From the NCBI GenBank assembly GCA_034687125.1, contig JAQGBZ010000323.1:1-64000 (forward strand): a DNA stretch of 64,000 nt. The letters run 5' to 3'. The position numbers and the translations under genes were made by a program. Positions 21,584-34,385 of the stretch are shown piece after piece (the stretch's first letter is position 1; each line of letters opens with the position of its first letter). The notes under the pieces are model-generated. The model was not told where the DNA came from. It did not search any database and saw only the letters and a list, made by a program, of their open reading frames with translations. Source of the stretch: Neelides folsomi. Lineage: Eukaryota > Arthropoda > Collembola > Neelipleona > Neelidae.

Positions 21584-24500
21584 TCAACGGATATTTTGCA
21601 ACATTGAAGAAATTTTAGTCGCAATATCTTCAAATCGTGGTCTTTTAAGAGGATCCAATTCCCAGCAGTCTTTCATTAATATGAATCTAAAATTACATAT
21701 AAAAATGTAGAGATTATAATGTAAGTTAAAGATTAATGAGTAATTACATTTCACTTGAGGCCAAATATGGTTGTTGAAGTTGAATTTTTCCCATTTCAAG
21801 TGACTGAATAAAATCAGTTGAAAACACTTTGTATGATTCACTGTAGGGTGTAGATCCAAGCGTGAAAATTTCCCAAATTGTAACTCCATATGACCAAACG
21901 TCGCTTTTGGGTGATAATTTATTGGCACGTAAAACTTCAGGTGCTGCAGAACGCCAAGGTATTTTTTGGTTCTCATTTTCACACTTAATATTTAAAAAAA
22001 TTAATTTTTAAATTAATTTACAAAATCTAATTTACAATAGAATAAAGTTTTAGTTTTAAATATTTAAATGACATTTAGTAAATACAAAATAGCAGGTTCA
22101 ACCTTTTCAAGTAAATGATATGTATTGACGTAATCAATTTTTCTTGAAAGACCAAAATCACATATTTTTGCTATTCTATTTCCAGTTAGAAGAACGTTTC
22201 TGGCTGCTAAGTCTCCGTGTATTATCTTTAATATAATTTAAATTATTTAAATTATAAATTTCTAATTTATAGATGTTAAGAAGTTTCTTTCCACATGTAT
22301 AGCATAGATATATTGATTTTGAATTTTTTATTTACAAATTTATTGTTGAGAAATTCCATTCCTTTTGCAATTTGAATTGACCAGTTAATTAAATCATTCG
22401 AATGACGAACAACATCAGGCATTTCATAATCTCCGGTAAAAGCAACATTGTGCATTGGACTTATTCCCATAGTTACATATGCGTGTAATGGGACTCCTCT
22501 GGAAATTAAATCATTGTAAATTGATAAATTAATCACAAAGAAGTTTAATATTATTGTGTATGAAATTAAATTTTTAATTATAATATAAATGCTTGCATAT
22601 ATTTTTTATTCGTTGAATCAATTTCTTCATTTAAAATTGGTAACGATCCAAGAATAATTTGTTCAAAAAGTTCCTTATTGTTTTTTAAATATTTTAACAA
22701 ACTTCCATTTTCGCAAAGTTCTGTTGCAACTAAAACTTCACCTTAAATATAAAATTTTAAATTTAATTTCCTATTACTATCAAATACAATACAAAAAAGG
22801 TATAACTATAATATATTACGCAAAGTATACTATGTATATTTAATGGATTTACCTTTACGGAGATTTTTTGTACAAGCTCTCACAAGATTAACAATATTTT
22901 CATGAGTACCAATTGAAGAGAGAATTTTAAGTTCATATAACATTGGTTTCAAATCTCTTCTGGGTTGAGAAATCGCAACCTTTTGAACTTTCCCATTTAC
23001 CATTACTGTGCCAAAATGCACAATTTTATCTGTACCAGAATCCATAAAATCTCCTAGAATAAATATTTAATAAAAATGTAAAATAATTGAAATTAAAATT
23101 TGCGTAATTTGGGTAATCTAAATATTACCAATTTTAAAATATTCTCTGTCCATATCAAACGCTTTGTTGTATGGCATAAATTGTGCTTGAATGTAATTTT
23201 CATTTTCTCCATCACTTGAAGAAATATAATTCGGATGACCGTTAAAAAATTCTTCATATTCTTCATTCGATAATTGTTTAAGTTTTTCTTTTTGAACAAA
23301 AACTTTCCTTGATAGAACAGCAATAATCCCAATTGTTAACACAAGTAAACCACAAGATGCCAATGATATAATAAGTCCAAGTTGAAATTCTGTTTCAAAT
23401 TAGCAAAAAATAACAAATTGTTGAGAAATAAGACAAATTAACAATTAGCAACGTAAAGCGACGACATTATCAATCTTTATAGCTTATAAATATTCGTACC
23501 TTCAACTCTATCAATATAATAAGTTATATTGGCCAATCCAGCAGGGTTTGACGCTACACAGTAAATTAACGTTCCTCTTAATCCATTGATTTGATTTGAT
23601 ATTTTTTCAAATGAAATCGTTGAAGTCGAATTTTCGGTGTCGTTTACAACATTCGTTGTAAAATATTTAGGAAGCGGAAACCCAAATTCGTCCAGCCATT
23701 CAATTTTTGGTAAGGGTGAACCATTTGCAATACATTTTGTACCATTTAATTGTTGTAATTCAATATGAATTGGTTTTTCTAATTCTTCAAGGTTTAATAT
23801 TTTAGGAGGAAAAGATTCTACAAAATTAAATTCAAAATGTAAATTCAAATAATAATTTTTTAAAAAATATAACATGATAATTATTTTTACATTAAATCTG
23901 ATTATCTTTGGGTAATGTTACTTATGTGCTAAATTGTTTAAAATACCGTTAATGATAAATTTGACAATAGAGGAAATCCATCGTGAAGAATTCCATACAG
24001 GAGCGTAGCAAATGAATGTGTAACTTCCCGGATCTTGTAACGTAATGTTAACTTCAAGGGTTCTGTTCAGTTTGTAAAAGGAGGAAGCCGTTTTTTGATA
24101 TTCAATTGCTTCCATGAATGTTTTATTTACATAGTGCGTAATATCATTTTGTGATTCATATATTTCAAATCGAAGGCCTGAAGCACAATAATAATATGAC
24201 GCATTGCAGGTGAACTTTAAAGGTTGAAATGGATATATTGGAAATTCATCTGGTTGAGAAATGACAATCATGTCAGAGCCATCAGTTTCATTCCAATCGA
24301 AATCTTGAGAAAATTAACATAAACAGTTGACAGTTATTATAGTTAAATTTAAATTATTTGGTTTAATAAAATTGTGTGCTTACATCGTTTGACGTTTGAA
24401 TTATGATGAATTGAATAAAAATAATGAACTGTAAAAGCTGCGCTTCTTGATTTTAAACGGCAAAATGCAATTGCAGGTAAAAAGTCTATATTTAATCGGG

Positions 24501-25625
24501 TTTTTTCGCAAAATGGAGGTTTACATTTTTCATAATTCGGAGCTTCATTTGTGCAATTTCTCGGATATATTTCACTCAAGCACCTGCAATACATTATACA
24601 AATAATATATAATGAAAATATAATTTATAATGAAATAATCATAAATTAATTTTTATCAAAATAACGTTACCTATTTGGATTTGAACAACTTTTAACATAA
24701 ACTAACGGTCGAGTTTCTAAATCAAGAGTTTCACAAAAAAATTCTTGTGTTTCCGAATTAAATCCCATTTTAATTGTGCAATTAACATCTTCCAAACGAT
24801 CTTTAAATAATATTCCTAGTCGAATATCTAAATATTAAATATAAAAATACACAGTTTTTTGACATTTTTCGAATTTCAATATAATTTGTTTTATTAAATA
24901 GATTATTTAAACTAACTTGACTCATTATTAAAATAAACCAACGTGTCTGAATCTGTCCCAGAATATTCGCCATTTACGGTTGCTTGAAAGCAGGAATTAT
25001 TTATAGTAGTACAAAATGGTCCTATTTTAATTCATTTCATATAACCATAATAATTTATTTTGTTAATTATTTAGTTTTTAAATAAATATTAATTAATAAA
25101 AAATAATTGTTTTACCTTCTTTTCCAAGTGTTGGGAGAGTCGATGGATTTATTTTTAAAAGGTTTAAAGAAGCCAAAAAATAATTCAGTGTTGCATTTAC
25201 ATAAATCCTTCCGTATTCAATTTCCCAGTGATCCCATTTAACGCTCTTTAATTAACACATTCTTAAATTCATTTTCATGTTAATTAAAGGATTTAAATGA
25301 TAAGTTTGTTTAGTTTTAATACCAAGGACTGACGAAAATTCCAATCAACAGGAAATTCACTGACACAGGAAAAATCAACTGATCTTGGAAGTGACTCAAT
25401 TAAAACAGCCGAAATATTGTAAAATTCGTACAATCCTTCTTTTTTCACAGTTGTTGATGGGAACTTGAGTGAAATGTTCAAACGAGGGAAATTATCTTTA
25501 TGAGATACATCACAGCTATTTGTATTATTCTCGTTAGTTAATTTTATAATTTGGCCATAAGATTTTCCAAAAAAGAATATTAAATATATTGGTAATATAA
25601 ATTGAAAAAACACTTTGAAAACCAT
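21584..25625 (-). CDS. Ig-domain receptor tyrosine kinase (PDGF/VEGF receptor-like), kinase probably inactive
   Basis: About 14 exons and over 900 residues. A signal peptide ([19 protein letters not shown]) starts at 25625. The extracellular part has Cys-rich and Ig-like modules, with SYTFICYAP (about 24.0 kb) and [13 protein letters not shown] (about 23.6 kb) closing two Ig domains. One membrane helix lies at about 23.3-23.4 kb ([13 protein letters not shown]), followed by juxtamembrane Tyr residues. The kinase is split by an insert, as in class III/V receptors: [80 protein letters not shown] and [15 protein letters not shown]. The beta-3 lysine site reads VAIS instead of VAVK, the glycine loop is not recognisable, and HRD is HGD; DFG is kept. 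I predict a pseudokinase that binds ligand or partners. The exon junction between about 22.6 and 22.5 kb is unresolved. Other splice borders may be one base off. Confidence 0.87.
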
Positions 25626-26372
25626 TATTGTATTTTCCTTAAATCATCCAAAGATAGTCTGGAGAGTATTTTAAGTTAAAAGAATAATGAACGTATAGAC
25701 GATAGACAATTGTTAATTTTATATTAAGAATCACGCCCTTGAATATGTTTGCACTTGAGATGTGCGAAAGAGCTGGGAAAAGGATGAGCAAAATTCAAAT
25801 ACTCTTTTAAGCCTTAAGAGTTATTTGAGCATTTTGTGTATTAACTCATCGTCGGGATGAAGAACAGTGACGTAGACTAACAATAACTAAAAGTAAATGT
25901 AAGTGTACTTTATACTTAAAATATGAACAAATATGTAAATTCAAAATAGCTTGTTTTGATTCGAAATAATTAAATTAAACTAAAACTAAAATAGACAACA
26001 GTAGATAGATACTGTCATGATCAATCGACTTATAAACTATACAATTAGAAAATATTATTTAAGTTTTAAGTTAAAAATACAATGCGTAAAATAATTTTTA
26101 AGACTAAAGAATATGTATGCATTTTACATACTTTACTTACCTATGCCTTATATGATTATAAAAATCAGCGTATAAATTGACTTTTTGGTTGGAGATGGAA
26201 AATCATTGTTTATATTTGTACTTGGGTATTATAATTTTTATAATTATCAAATTTAGCTACTATAAGTATAATACACATACCTAATATGTGTATTTTTAAC
26301 GTGTATCGAAATGTGTTTTAGAATGGATATATCTATTCTATCGATTTAGACTTTACATTTGAGGATTATAGA
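25626..26372. other. Intergenic, left of hAT element
   Basis: AT-rich upstream sequence of the receptor kinase. No exon or RNA gene seen. Confidence 0.5.
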
Positions 26373-27331
26373 CAGAGCCGTAGCGTGAGGCGGTCCGGCC
26401 CGGAGGAGAGTGGTCTGGTACGGCCTCTCATTTTAGTAAATATGTACAGGGCCACACAGAATGGATTAACTTTTAACATTATATCTGTATAATACTATCC
26501 AAAACATAGGTATTATGTACATTTTATCGCATTTCAGATTCCAATCACTTATTCCCTAACTATAAAACCCTATTATCAAAAATTTAAAATATTTTAAAAA
26601 AATTTTACCCATTTTAACCAAACATTGGTATTTTTTCTAATAATTTGTGAATGTTTCTTTTTAAAAATTATACTTTAATAGTAATCGGGACATTCCGAAA
26701 TTTTTTGAATTTCAACCCCCAATTTCAAAGGAATTTAGAATTTCTTATATTTAAAGTTTTTTATATATATTCTGGGGTCAATTGTTGTCTGAAGAATATT
26801 TTTTAAATTGACCTTTTTGTTTTAGGAAAATATTTTTACGAAATCAGATTTAGGAAAAAATTAATATTGAAATTGGAAGTTAAGACCTTCAGGTCCCAAA
26901 TTTTTTTAAAAATTCAGCGCAAATTTTTATTTAAGAACAAGTACATAATGCGAAGTTTTTTCAAATTTGCTTCGTTTTCTATTTAGCCTTAACTTTCAAG
27001 CCCTTTTATAGATTTTAATATTTAGGTGGATTTTTAACAGAATCTTAATGTCCGAACATTTTTTTACTATTTGTAGGAAGTATCAAAGCAGAAATTTCAA
27101 ATATTGAATGTATTAATTGAATTAGCATAAACCTTATATTATGGCCAAATATTATTTAAAATTTTCACTTAAAGTTAGCATAAAAGAGCTATCTGAGACT
27201 TATTTAACTTGATTATTTTTAATTAAATCGGCCAAAGTCAATTATATCTAGTGCAAATTGGGTTCGAGGTACTCTTGAACGTCCGGCCTGGAGGAGCCTC
27301 CTCCTCTGACCTCCCTGGCGCTACGCTACTG
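26373..27331. mobile_element. Non-autonomous hAT-type DNA transposon
   Basis: A 959-bp block whose ends are inverted repeats, CAGAGCCGTAGCG on the left and CGCTACGCTACTG on the right, exactly flanked by the 8-bp direct repeat ATTATAGA (26365-26372 and 27332-27339). An 8-bp duplication with CAG...CTG ends is the hAT signature. The outer 60 bases at both ends are GC-rich, the interior AT-rich without an open frame, so it encodes no transposase. The perfect target duplication suggests a fairly recent insertion. Confidence 0.85.
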
Positions 27332-27339
27332 ATTATAGA

Positions 27340-28415
27340 CATAGAATAGAGCGATTTGTTTTTTCCGTCATAGCATTTTGACATGGTTCACCTTCAAAGG
27401 AGCCATGTGGTTTATATTTCATGAACCTAAAAATCAACAAGTTAAATCTCTCAAAATTTATTTTAATGATAGTTACTCATCAGAACAGTATTTTAAATAT
27501 GTATATTAGGTACACTATAAGATCATAACTAACTTCAAAACATGGCAGAATAATATATTCATTTATGTTATAATTAGACATCATTATTTTATGCGACTTG
27601 TGCCACTCAACCATAATATGCTATTTTGAAGCTCCGCCGATGTTTCAACCACGAAGTTAAAGCCGATTTTTAAATTTTATTTCAACCTTAACCGCGTGTT
27701 TAAAGTTTTACCATGAACTTTCGCATTCTAAATGTACAAACTTACATCATTACACTATATCAATTATAAGTAAATAAGTATCTGTATTGACATTAGTGAT
27801 GTGTGCGAAGTGTAAAGCTTGAGGTTGTAACCCAAATGTTACCAGGATAAAAAAGATCAACAGGGTGAGATCTTACCTAATGTTATATGTATGTTAGTGG
27901 AAGTTATTGGAATTGGCTTGAGAAGTCCACCGGAAAAGTAAATTAGTTAACAAATCTTAAAATTATATTTGGATTTGTGTATTTTGTGTTTTAAAAAAAA
28001 TTATTAATAATTAAATAATTTCTCTTATCAAAAGAAATTGTAAAGGAAAAAATGTTAATTAAGTGAGTTCAAGGTGAAGAAAATGTTTTGGGTTTGGGTG
28101 AATAGACATCCCTAATGTCTATCTATGGTATGTTCATAGTTATGCACCATTTATAAATAGGGCCCATATTGAAATCAAGGACATTTTGAATAGTCATCTG
28201 TGCATTGCATTAAATCTTGAATCTATTTGAATTAATCAATCGGTTTAGTATGTGTAGTTTACTCTAAACTCTAACAACTAAATACTTACTGTTTAATTGC
28301 CCACATTTTGTGTTGGGTTTCTTTAATAAAATTATTGTACTATTATTTTATTACAAATTCAACACAATTAACTAACAATACAATTCCAAGCAACCTTCAT
28401 AAAACTACAATTACA
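27340..28415. other. Intergenic, hAT element to DHRS6-like gene
   Basis: About 1.1 kb, AT-rich, with no recognisable exon. The 3' part is the promoter region of the next gene. Confidence 0.5.
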
Positions 28416-29953
28416 ATGGGACGACTTTCTGGAAAAGTGGCGTAATTTTTCATTTATTATTTAAAAATTTCTGAATTTTCTGTATTAATAGTTTGATAAA
28501 TTAAATATAAAATATTTTTATAGGATCATCACAGGAGCAGGACAAGGTATTAATATAATATAATCTATATACAGGGTGGACCAGAGATCGATGCGTTTTT
28601 TAATCAATCATAAATTTAAGATGGTTAATGATAAAAAAAACTCATCCGATTTGACTCCCCTTGATTTCTTCATTTAGGGTCATGTCAAAAAACCAGTCTA
28701 CTTTGGTTAAATTGAAAGAGGCTATTAGCCAAAAGCATTCACGGAAACCCAGGTTGCTATGTGCAAAAGAGGATGCGGGGCAACTGAATGTTGATTGCAG
28801 AGAGGTAATGAAGTAAATAGGGTTCAATTGAAGAATTTGAGGTTTTACTTATATTATATGATATATAAAGTATATACTTGCCAATTTTAACGAAATTCGG
28901 TTAATAAATAAAAGATATCACTCATTAAAAATACGCATCGATCTCTGGACCACCCGATATATATATATATATAATATAAGTAATTTTATAATATTTTATA
29001 ACTTCAAGCTTTATTATTTTATATTATTATGTAAATTAAGGAATTGGTCGGAGCACAGCATTGGCTTTTGCAAAAGAAGGAGCTGAAGTGATAGCTACGG
29101 ACGTTGACATCACAAAGCTCGAAGACCTCAAGGCTATTGGTGGAATCAAAAAAGTACATTGCGTTGATGTCACCAATAAAAACACAATTACCAGCTTCGC
29201 TCAGCAAATTACTAAAGTCAATGTTATATTTAACTGTGCAGGGTAAATAAACTATTTTTATTGTTTTACAATTACCATCATGGGAAGAATTATCCTAACA
29301 GTTTAATTTAAAAAACCTAAAAATTTAATATTATATAAAAAACCTAAAACTTAATTTAATGAATTTAGGGTGGTTCCGGGTGGAAATATTCTTTCAACAA
29401 GTGACGATGTTTGGGAGAAGACAATGAATTTGAATCTCCGTGGAGCATTTTGGATGACTCAAGCTCTGCTTCCAATTGCTCTTAAAAATGAAGAGACTTG
29501 CTCAATCATTAACATGTCAAGTGTTGCATCGTCTCTGAAAGGAGTTGTGGATCGATTTGCATATTCAGTTTCCAAAGGCGGACTCAACGCTCTCACAAAA
29601 TCAATTGCTGCTGATTTTATTGGTAATGGAATTCGGGCAAATAACATTTGCCCAGGTACAGTTGACACTCCAAGCTTCCGCGATCGAGTGAATCAAAGTC
29701 CAGATCCAAAACTTGCAATGGTCAAATTCCTCGAGAGACAGAAAATGGGACGATTGGGAACTGCAGATGAAATCGCGGCATTGGCCATTTATTTGGCAAG
29801 TGATGAAGTAAGACATTAATTGGCAATTACATAAAATTCAAATCTTACCCGCATTGTTATGTACCTATTTGAATTTTTTTAAATATTGCAATTTTTTAGT
29901 CGGCCTATGTGACTGGACAAGAATTTATAATTGACGGAGGTTGGTGCCTTTAG
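28416..29953 (+). CDS. DHRS6: Short-chain dehydrogenase, DHRS6/BDH2-like
   Basis: Cytosolic NAD-dependent SDR; the vertebrate relative (DHRS6, also called BDH2) oxidises (R)-3-hydroxybutyrate and has been linked to siderophore synthesis. Five exons, 28416-28441, 28524-28546, 29041-29242, 29369-29807 and 29900-29953, phases 2,1,2,0, 247 residues, the family length. Exon 2 is only 23 bases and holds the Gly-rich motif TGAGQG, completed by IGRSTA in exon 3. Further landmarks are VIFNCAG, the catalytic Ser in NMSSVASSLKGV, the YSVSKGG Tyr-Lys pair, ADFIGNGIRANNICPGTVDT (strong family signature) and the end VTGQEFIIDGGW. Intron 2 carries a mariner remnant. AATAAA at 30020-30025. Substrate in this organism is inference. 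Confidence 0.94.
28572..28957 (+). mobile_element. Mariner-type deletion derivative in intron 2 of the dehydrogenase
   Basis: A 386-bp element with inverted ends of about 35 bases (CAGGGTGGACCAGAGATCGA on the left, its imperfect complement on the right) flanked by TA. Inside, the plus strand keeps the end of a mariner transposase: DLTPLDFF (the catalytic D34D/E region), a stop, GHVKKPVYFG and further decayed frame. It is related to the element at 43.46 kb, which shares the ends GGCCAGAGAT-like and the 3' sequence near the right end. Confidence 0.83.
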
Positions 29954-30407
29954 ACAACATGATTAAAAACTCTATTAAGATTATCTGTGCTCTGTACTCC
30001 AAATTATGAAAATTCCATGAATAAAATTAATTAGAAAATATCATAACATGTTAATTATAATTATATTTATAGTATAAAAGCAGCATATACGTATCGTGTA
30101 GAATACTCGGATTGGACATTGACATTTAAGTATTACTATTGGTAAATGTTATAACAAGTGTCAATTAACATGAATAAATACATTATCTAGCAGGGAGGTT
30201 TAACAATATCTGAAGTAAAGCGATAGCCACAAAATAACATTTTAATACTGTTATTTATATTTATTATATAAAGTGAAATTGTAATTTTATCATTTAAATC
30301 ATATTGGAGTTTAGTCACAAAAATCTTAGGCTAATTATGCATAATAAATTATTTAATAACATAAAAAATCATTAAACATGTGTGAATTGCAAATCATCAT
30401 TTTCAAA
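29954..30407. other. Intergenic between convergent genes
   Basis: Contains the poly(A) signal of the dehydrogenase at 30020-30025 and the 3' region of the transporter. Nothing else seen. Confidence 0.5.
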
Positions 30408-32504
30408 TTATTGAAGTGGCGAATAATGCACAAGCGGTTGTTCTTCAAAAAGGATTTCTTTTCCCATAAAGAAAGCCATAGGAGCCAAACAAAGGTTTAG
30501 AAGACCAACTCCGCGAATTAAAGCGGGAAATCCAAACTGCCCAACAACTTCACCGCCGACCAACGGACCTGTCAAAATTGTTAATTAATTGTAAAATTAA
30601 TTAATTTTAAATATAAAACAATGTGTTTCAATTTTACCCAATGAGTAAGCTAAAGACACAGAAGTTTGTGCAATTGCATAAACAGCACCATAGCCAGCAC
30701 CTTCCTCCTCATCTGCAACTTTTGCAAGCAAAGGCATCAAACACGCGTCAACAGTTCCGAGGCCTAAACCTAATCCCAAATGAGGAAACACGAGCTGTTG
30801 AAGACTTCCTGCCGATGGAAGCTAAAAACAATAATTGTCATTTTAAATTATGATAAAAATTTTAATCCTAATTTAGTTAATAATAAAAAATTACCAGAAA
30901 AGATGCAAGTGAAATTGTAAGAACTGCAATTCCACTTGTTCTCCATCGTCCAAATTTGAGAGCAAAGGAACCAAAAAAACTTGTAGCGAGAAAATATCCA
31001 AGACTGTCTGGGATGAAAACGAGTCCAAGTTGCCAATTCTGGAAATAAATGAATTTCATATATTTGACCATTAATGGAACCATTTCCTCACTGGTGGATC
31101 AATGGTGTCAATGAGCCATAAAGGTAATGTTGGTTCTAAAACTGCAATTGAAAGGGTTGAAACGAGAATTAAAATGGCAATTGCGGAAACGTAAGTGTTC
31201 CGAAAAAGATGACAAATTCGCCCATCAACTGGTCCACATTCACGAGCCGGTGACATCCTCCGGATCCCGACGACTATTCAAACATCACAAAAAATTATAA
31301 ATCAATTATTATTACATACAGTTGATAAAATTAAAAATTATTTCAATTAATACATAAATTGTAATTAATTGTAATTACAAATATTGATGAGACAAAGGAG
31401 AACAATTGTTATGAACGGCGCCAATTTTGAAATGAATGCATAGAGCAAAGATCCAAATGGATATCCAATGAGAACTCCAAGTGCTGCACCGCCCATTGTT
31501 CTTCCCAATTCTTTAGTTCTTTCTTCGTCTTGTGGATGAAGCGCCGCTATGAAGGCCATTCCGCTTACAGCAATCAAACTCGACGCAATTCCATGAATAC
31601 TTCGCCCAATCATTAAAATCCAATAATTTTCACCAAACCCAAAAACTGGAAAAATAAAATGTTTTTTACACAAATAATTACTATTAATTTAACTATTGAT
31701 GCCATTAATGAATATTTAAGTATTTATAAACTAAAAATAATAATAAAATAATTTACGAATACCCAGAGAGCAGAATATTAGTAGTAAATTTCCAGTTAGT
31801 AAAGGAATTTTGTATCCAACTTGAGTAGTTAGTTGCCCAACAAAGGGATTTACAATTAGCTGAACAAGCGCCTTTATTTAAAAAACAAAAATTAATTAAT
31901 TTTACTTGAATAATTTAAAATTTGTAATTTTTTAAGTTTCGGAATTGATAACTTAGAATTTTTCCTGCATAATACCTTTGTTGAAAATAAAAGTCCCAGG
32001 CGGGCATTTTCATCCAAAATGGCCAAATGTGTGAGTTGTTTCAATGAAAGATGTGGCGTTCCAGCTGGCGGCGGTTCTCTTAAAACTTCTGGTAATATTG
32101 GAACTAAAGAAAAACGTTTAATTTAATAACTTTTGTTAATTAATAATTTTAAGAAAATTTAAATTTCTCCATTTTAAAAAAAATTCCTAAAAATTCAAAT
32201 GCTTTAGTAGTTATAAATGCTTGATGATTTTTTAGAAAAATATATTTCTGCATATTTCTGCATATTTATTATATTTTGTTGTTCTAAAATTTTAACTACT
32301 GAATAAAGGTAATTAATTATGTATTAAACTAATTTTACCAATGACGGTGAGTAAAAGGTTGTCAATGAGGAGTGAACCGAAGACGGGGAGCGTTGAGGCC
32401 ATCGCATCCACTACTGAAGGAAACTCCCCAAGTCTGGTTGTATGAGAATTGGCGATAAGAGCCAATTCCCTTTCTTCCGCTACGAAGAATTTCAATCTCC
32501 CCTC
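30408..32504 (-). CDS. Vesicular amine transporter-like MFS protein (SLC18 family), 5' end incomplete
   Basis: Proton-coupled vesicular transporter of the VMAT/VAChT family. Exons at about 32504-32338, 32107-31984, 31873-31760, 31648-31375, 31274-31090, 31038-30896, 30819-30644 and 30571-30408. TM1 holds the family's Asp in LLIDNLLLTVIVPILPEVL; then VNPFVGQLTTQVGY, the MFS motif region MIGRSIHGIASS, LGRTMGGAALGVLIGYPFGS, AVLEPTLPLWL, GTVDACLMPLLAKV and YSLGPLVGGE. The TM10 Asp (VDACLMP) is kept. In TM11 the usual YAIAD reads YAIAQ, so an Asp needed for amine exchange in VMAT is missing. The first seen exon opens at a splice acceptor (ATATAG) without an ATG, so a start exon upstream is not identified. 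It could be a portabella-like member rather than VMAT itself; that is a guess. Confidence 0.87.
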
Positions 32505-32506
32505 CT

Positions 32507-34385
32507 ATATGACACGCTTTAATTCAATTTTTACTACTATCCTATTTACCAAACTGAATAATACTGGATTAATATACGATCTTCCTTGCGCACTCTTTTG
32601 AAAACTTTAATATTTATAAATTATTTAGATACATAATAATCGCTTTCCCTTTAAGATATTTTAGTATGCAAATATATTTAAATTTTGAATTTGATTTATT
32701 GGTTAAATCTTATATATGTAATAATAATATTATTATGGTAAAAAACAATATTATAATATACTAATATTGGCAATATGCTCAATAGAATTTAAGGAAAAAT
32801 TATTAAAATGAAACGCAACCAAAAACGCATTCAAATAATCTTTAACATTTTTATTCATTGTTTATATTATATGAGTATGAGCAATTAGGGCTAACAGAAA
32901 AGTTAATACATAATTGTTAACTTAATTACTAATTATTCCATTGTCAGATTTTCAATAGCAATAATGTTTGCATGCTCATTGAATTCAAATGGTTTGTTGA
33001 GTATTATAGCAAGTAATTAATAGCAATTTAATTTTTGGAGTTGTTCATGGATTTACCATTAGCAATAGCCGTTTGAATCTTCAAAACGAGGGAGTTTAAT
33101 TTTTAAATTCAAAGCCACTATTTGTTGAAATGGCTATGTAGGATTGCACCATTGCTGTTCAATCCTACACAGGGAAGAGGATTTTTTTAAACTCAAGGAG
33201 AAACTGTAGGACTAAAATGGAAGAAATGATTTTTACATTATCAACAATGAATTGTGCCATTAGACCGAAATAATCGTTTCTATATGGATCCAAAGTGGAA
33301 TTTGAAAACCCATTTTAATGTAAAAATGTCTTGTAACATTTGTAAAGAAAAGACATTTCAATTCAATTGGCTTCCTTACAAAAACCTATAACTATTTCTC
33401 TAATTATTCCTTCCACCTATTTAAAAATTTTAAGATATCTTTAATGTGTTTATTATGAGGATATTTACATTTTTCCAAAATATTAAGTTTTAACTTTTTA
33501 CACTATAGCACTACAAAGCAAATTTGAATCTACTATGAGATACATACATATCTCCATATTAAAAATCGAGCGGATTTTTTCTTGTACGCGCTACAACTTT
33601 TTTGCGAATTGACATTTTCGCAAATAAATGTTCCATTCGATGTTCAATCGCTTGTAGATGTGCCTTTTGGGGGTCCTACAATTCTAGGCACTTTACATTC
33701 TTGACCTCTGTAGTGATCTTTCACCTCCAAAAATAGGCCTATGATTTAACATGGGAATCTTCCCCAATGTCGACATAGGAAATTCCTCAGGGTTTAAATT
33801 TGCCGTGGAAAACATATTTTCTTTAGCGTCACATATAAAATGAATGTCTCAAAGTACCCCCAATCAAGTAACGTTAGTACCAATTAGTATCTACATAATT
33901 TAAATGTTCTTAAATACCGGTGGCCGGTTGACCAGTTATTTCAAGAGAATGTCCATCAGTGGGAGGGGGTTAGGAAAAGGGTCTGTCTCCCCCAGATATA
34001 TGGCATATCAGATAAATGTACTTCCAATGTCTTTTTCTACTAAATCGATGGTGGAGATTACGAATCTGATATCAGAGGGGAGAAATTATAATTGAAAAGT
34101 TAAAGTTAATTAAAGTCAGTTAAATATTCTATTGGCTTTTTTCTATTTTATGAGATTGAAATATTATTCGTTTCATTTTAGCATTTCTTGCATTTCAACT
34201 GGTTCCTTTACTCATTCTTTCACGTTTTGGGGATTTTTAATTTTCCAAATTTCTCTTTACATCTTTAGTTTTTACTAAAATTCAATTTATGCATTTTAAT
34301 TTTTTTCCTTATATCATCAGATTCGTAAATTTCATCATTATCTTAGGTTAGGTAAGGTTTGGTAATCATTTAAAAATTAATGAAT
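32507..34385. other. Gene-poor sequence upstream of the transporter
   Basis: About 1.9 kb. It probably hides the transporter's start exon, which I could not find. A hairpin-forming pair, TGTAGGATTG and CAATCCTACA, lies at about 33137-33171. No protein homology seen in the many short frames. Confidence 0.45.

Noticed and set aside
30623-30853. 76-codon plus-strand frame rich in Gln and His
   Set aside because: Antisense shadow of an MFS transporter exon.
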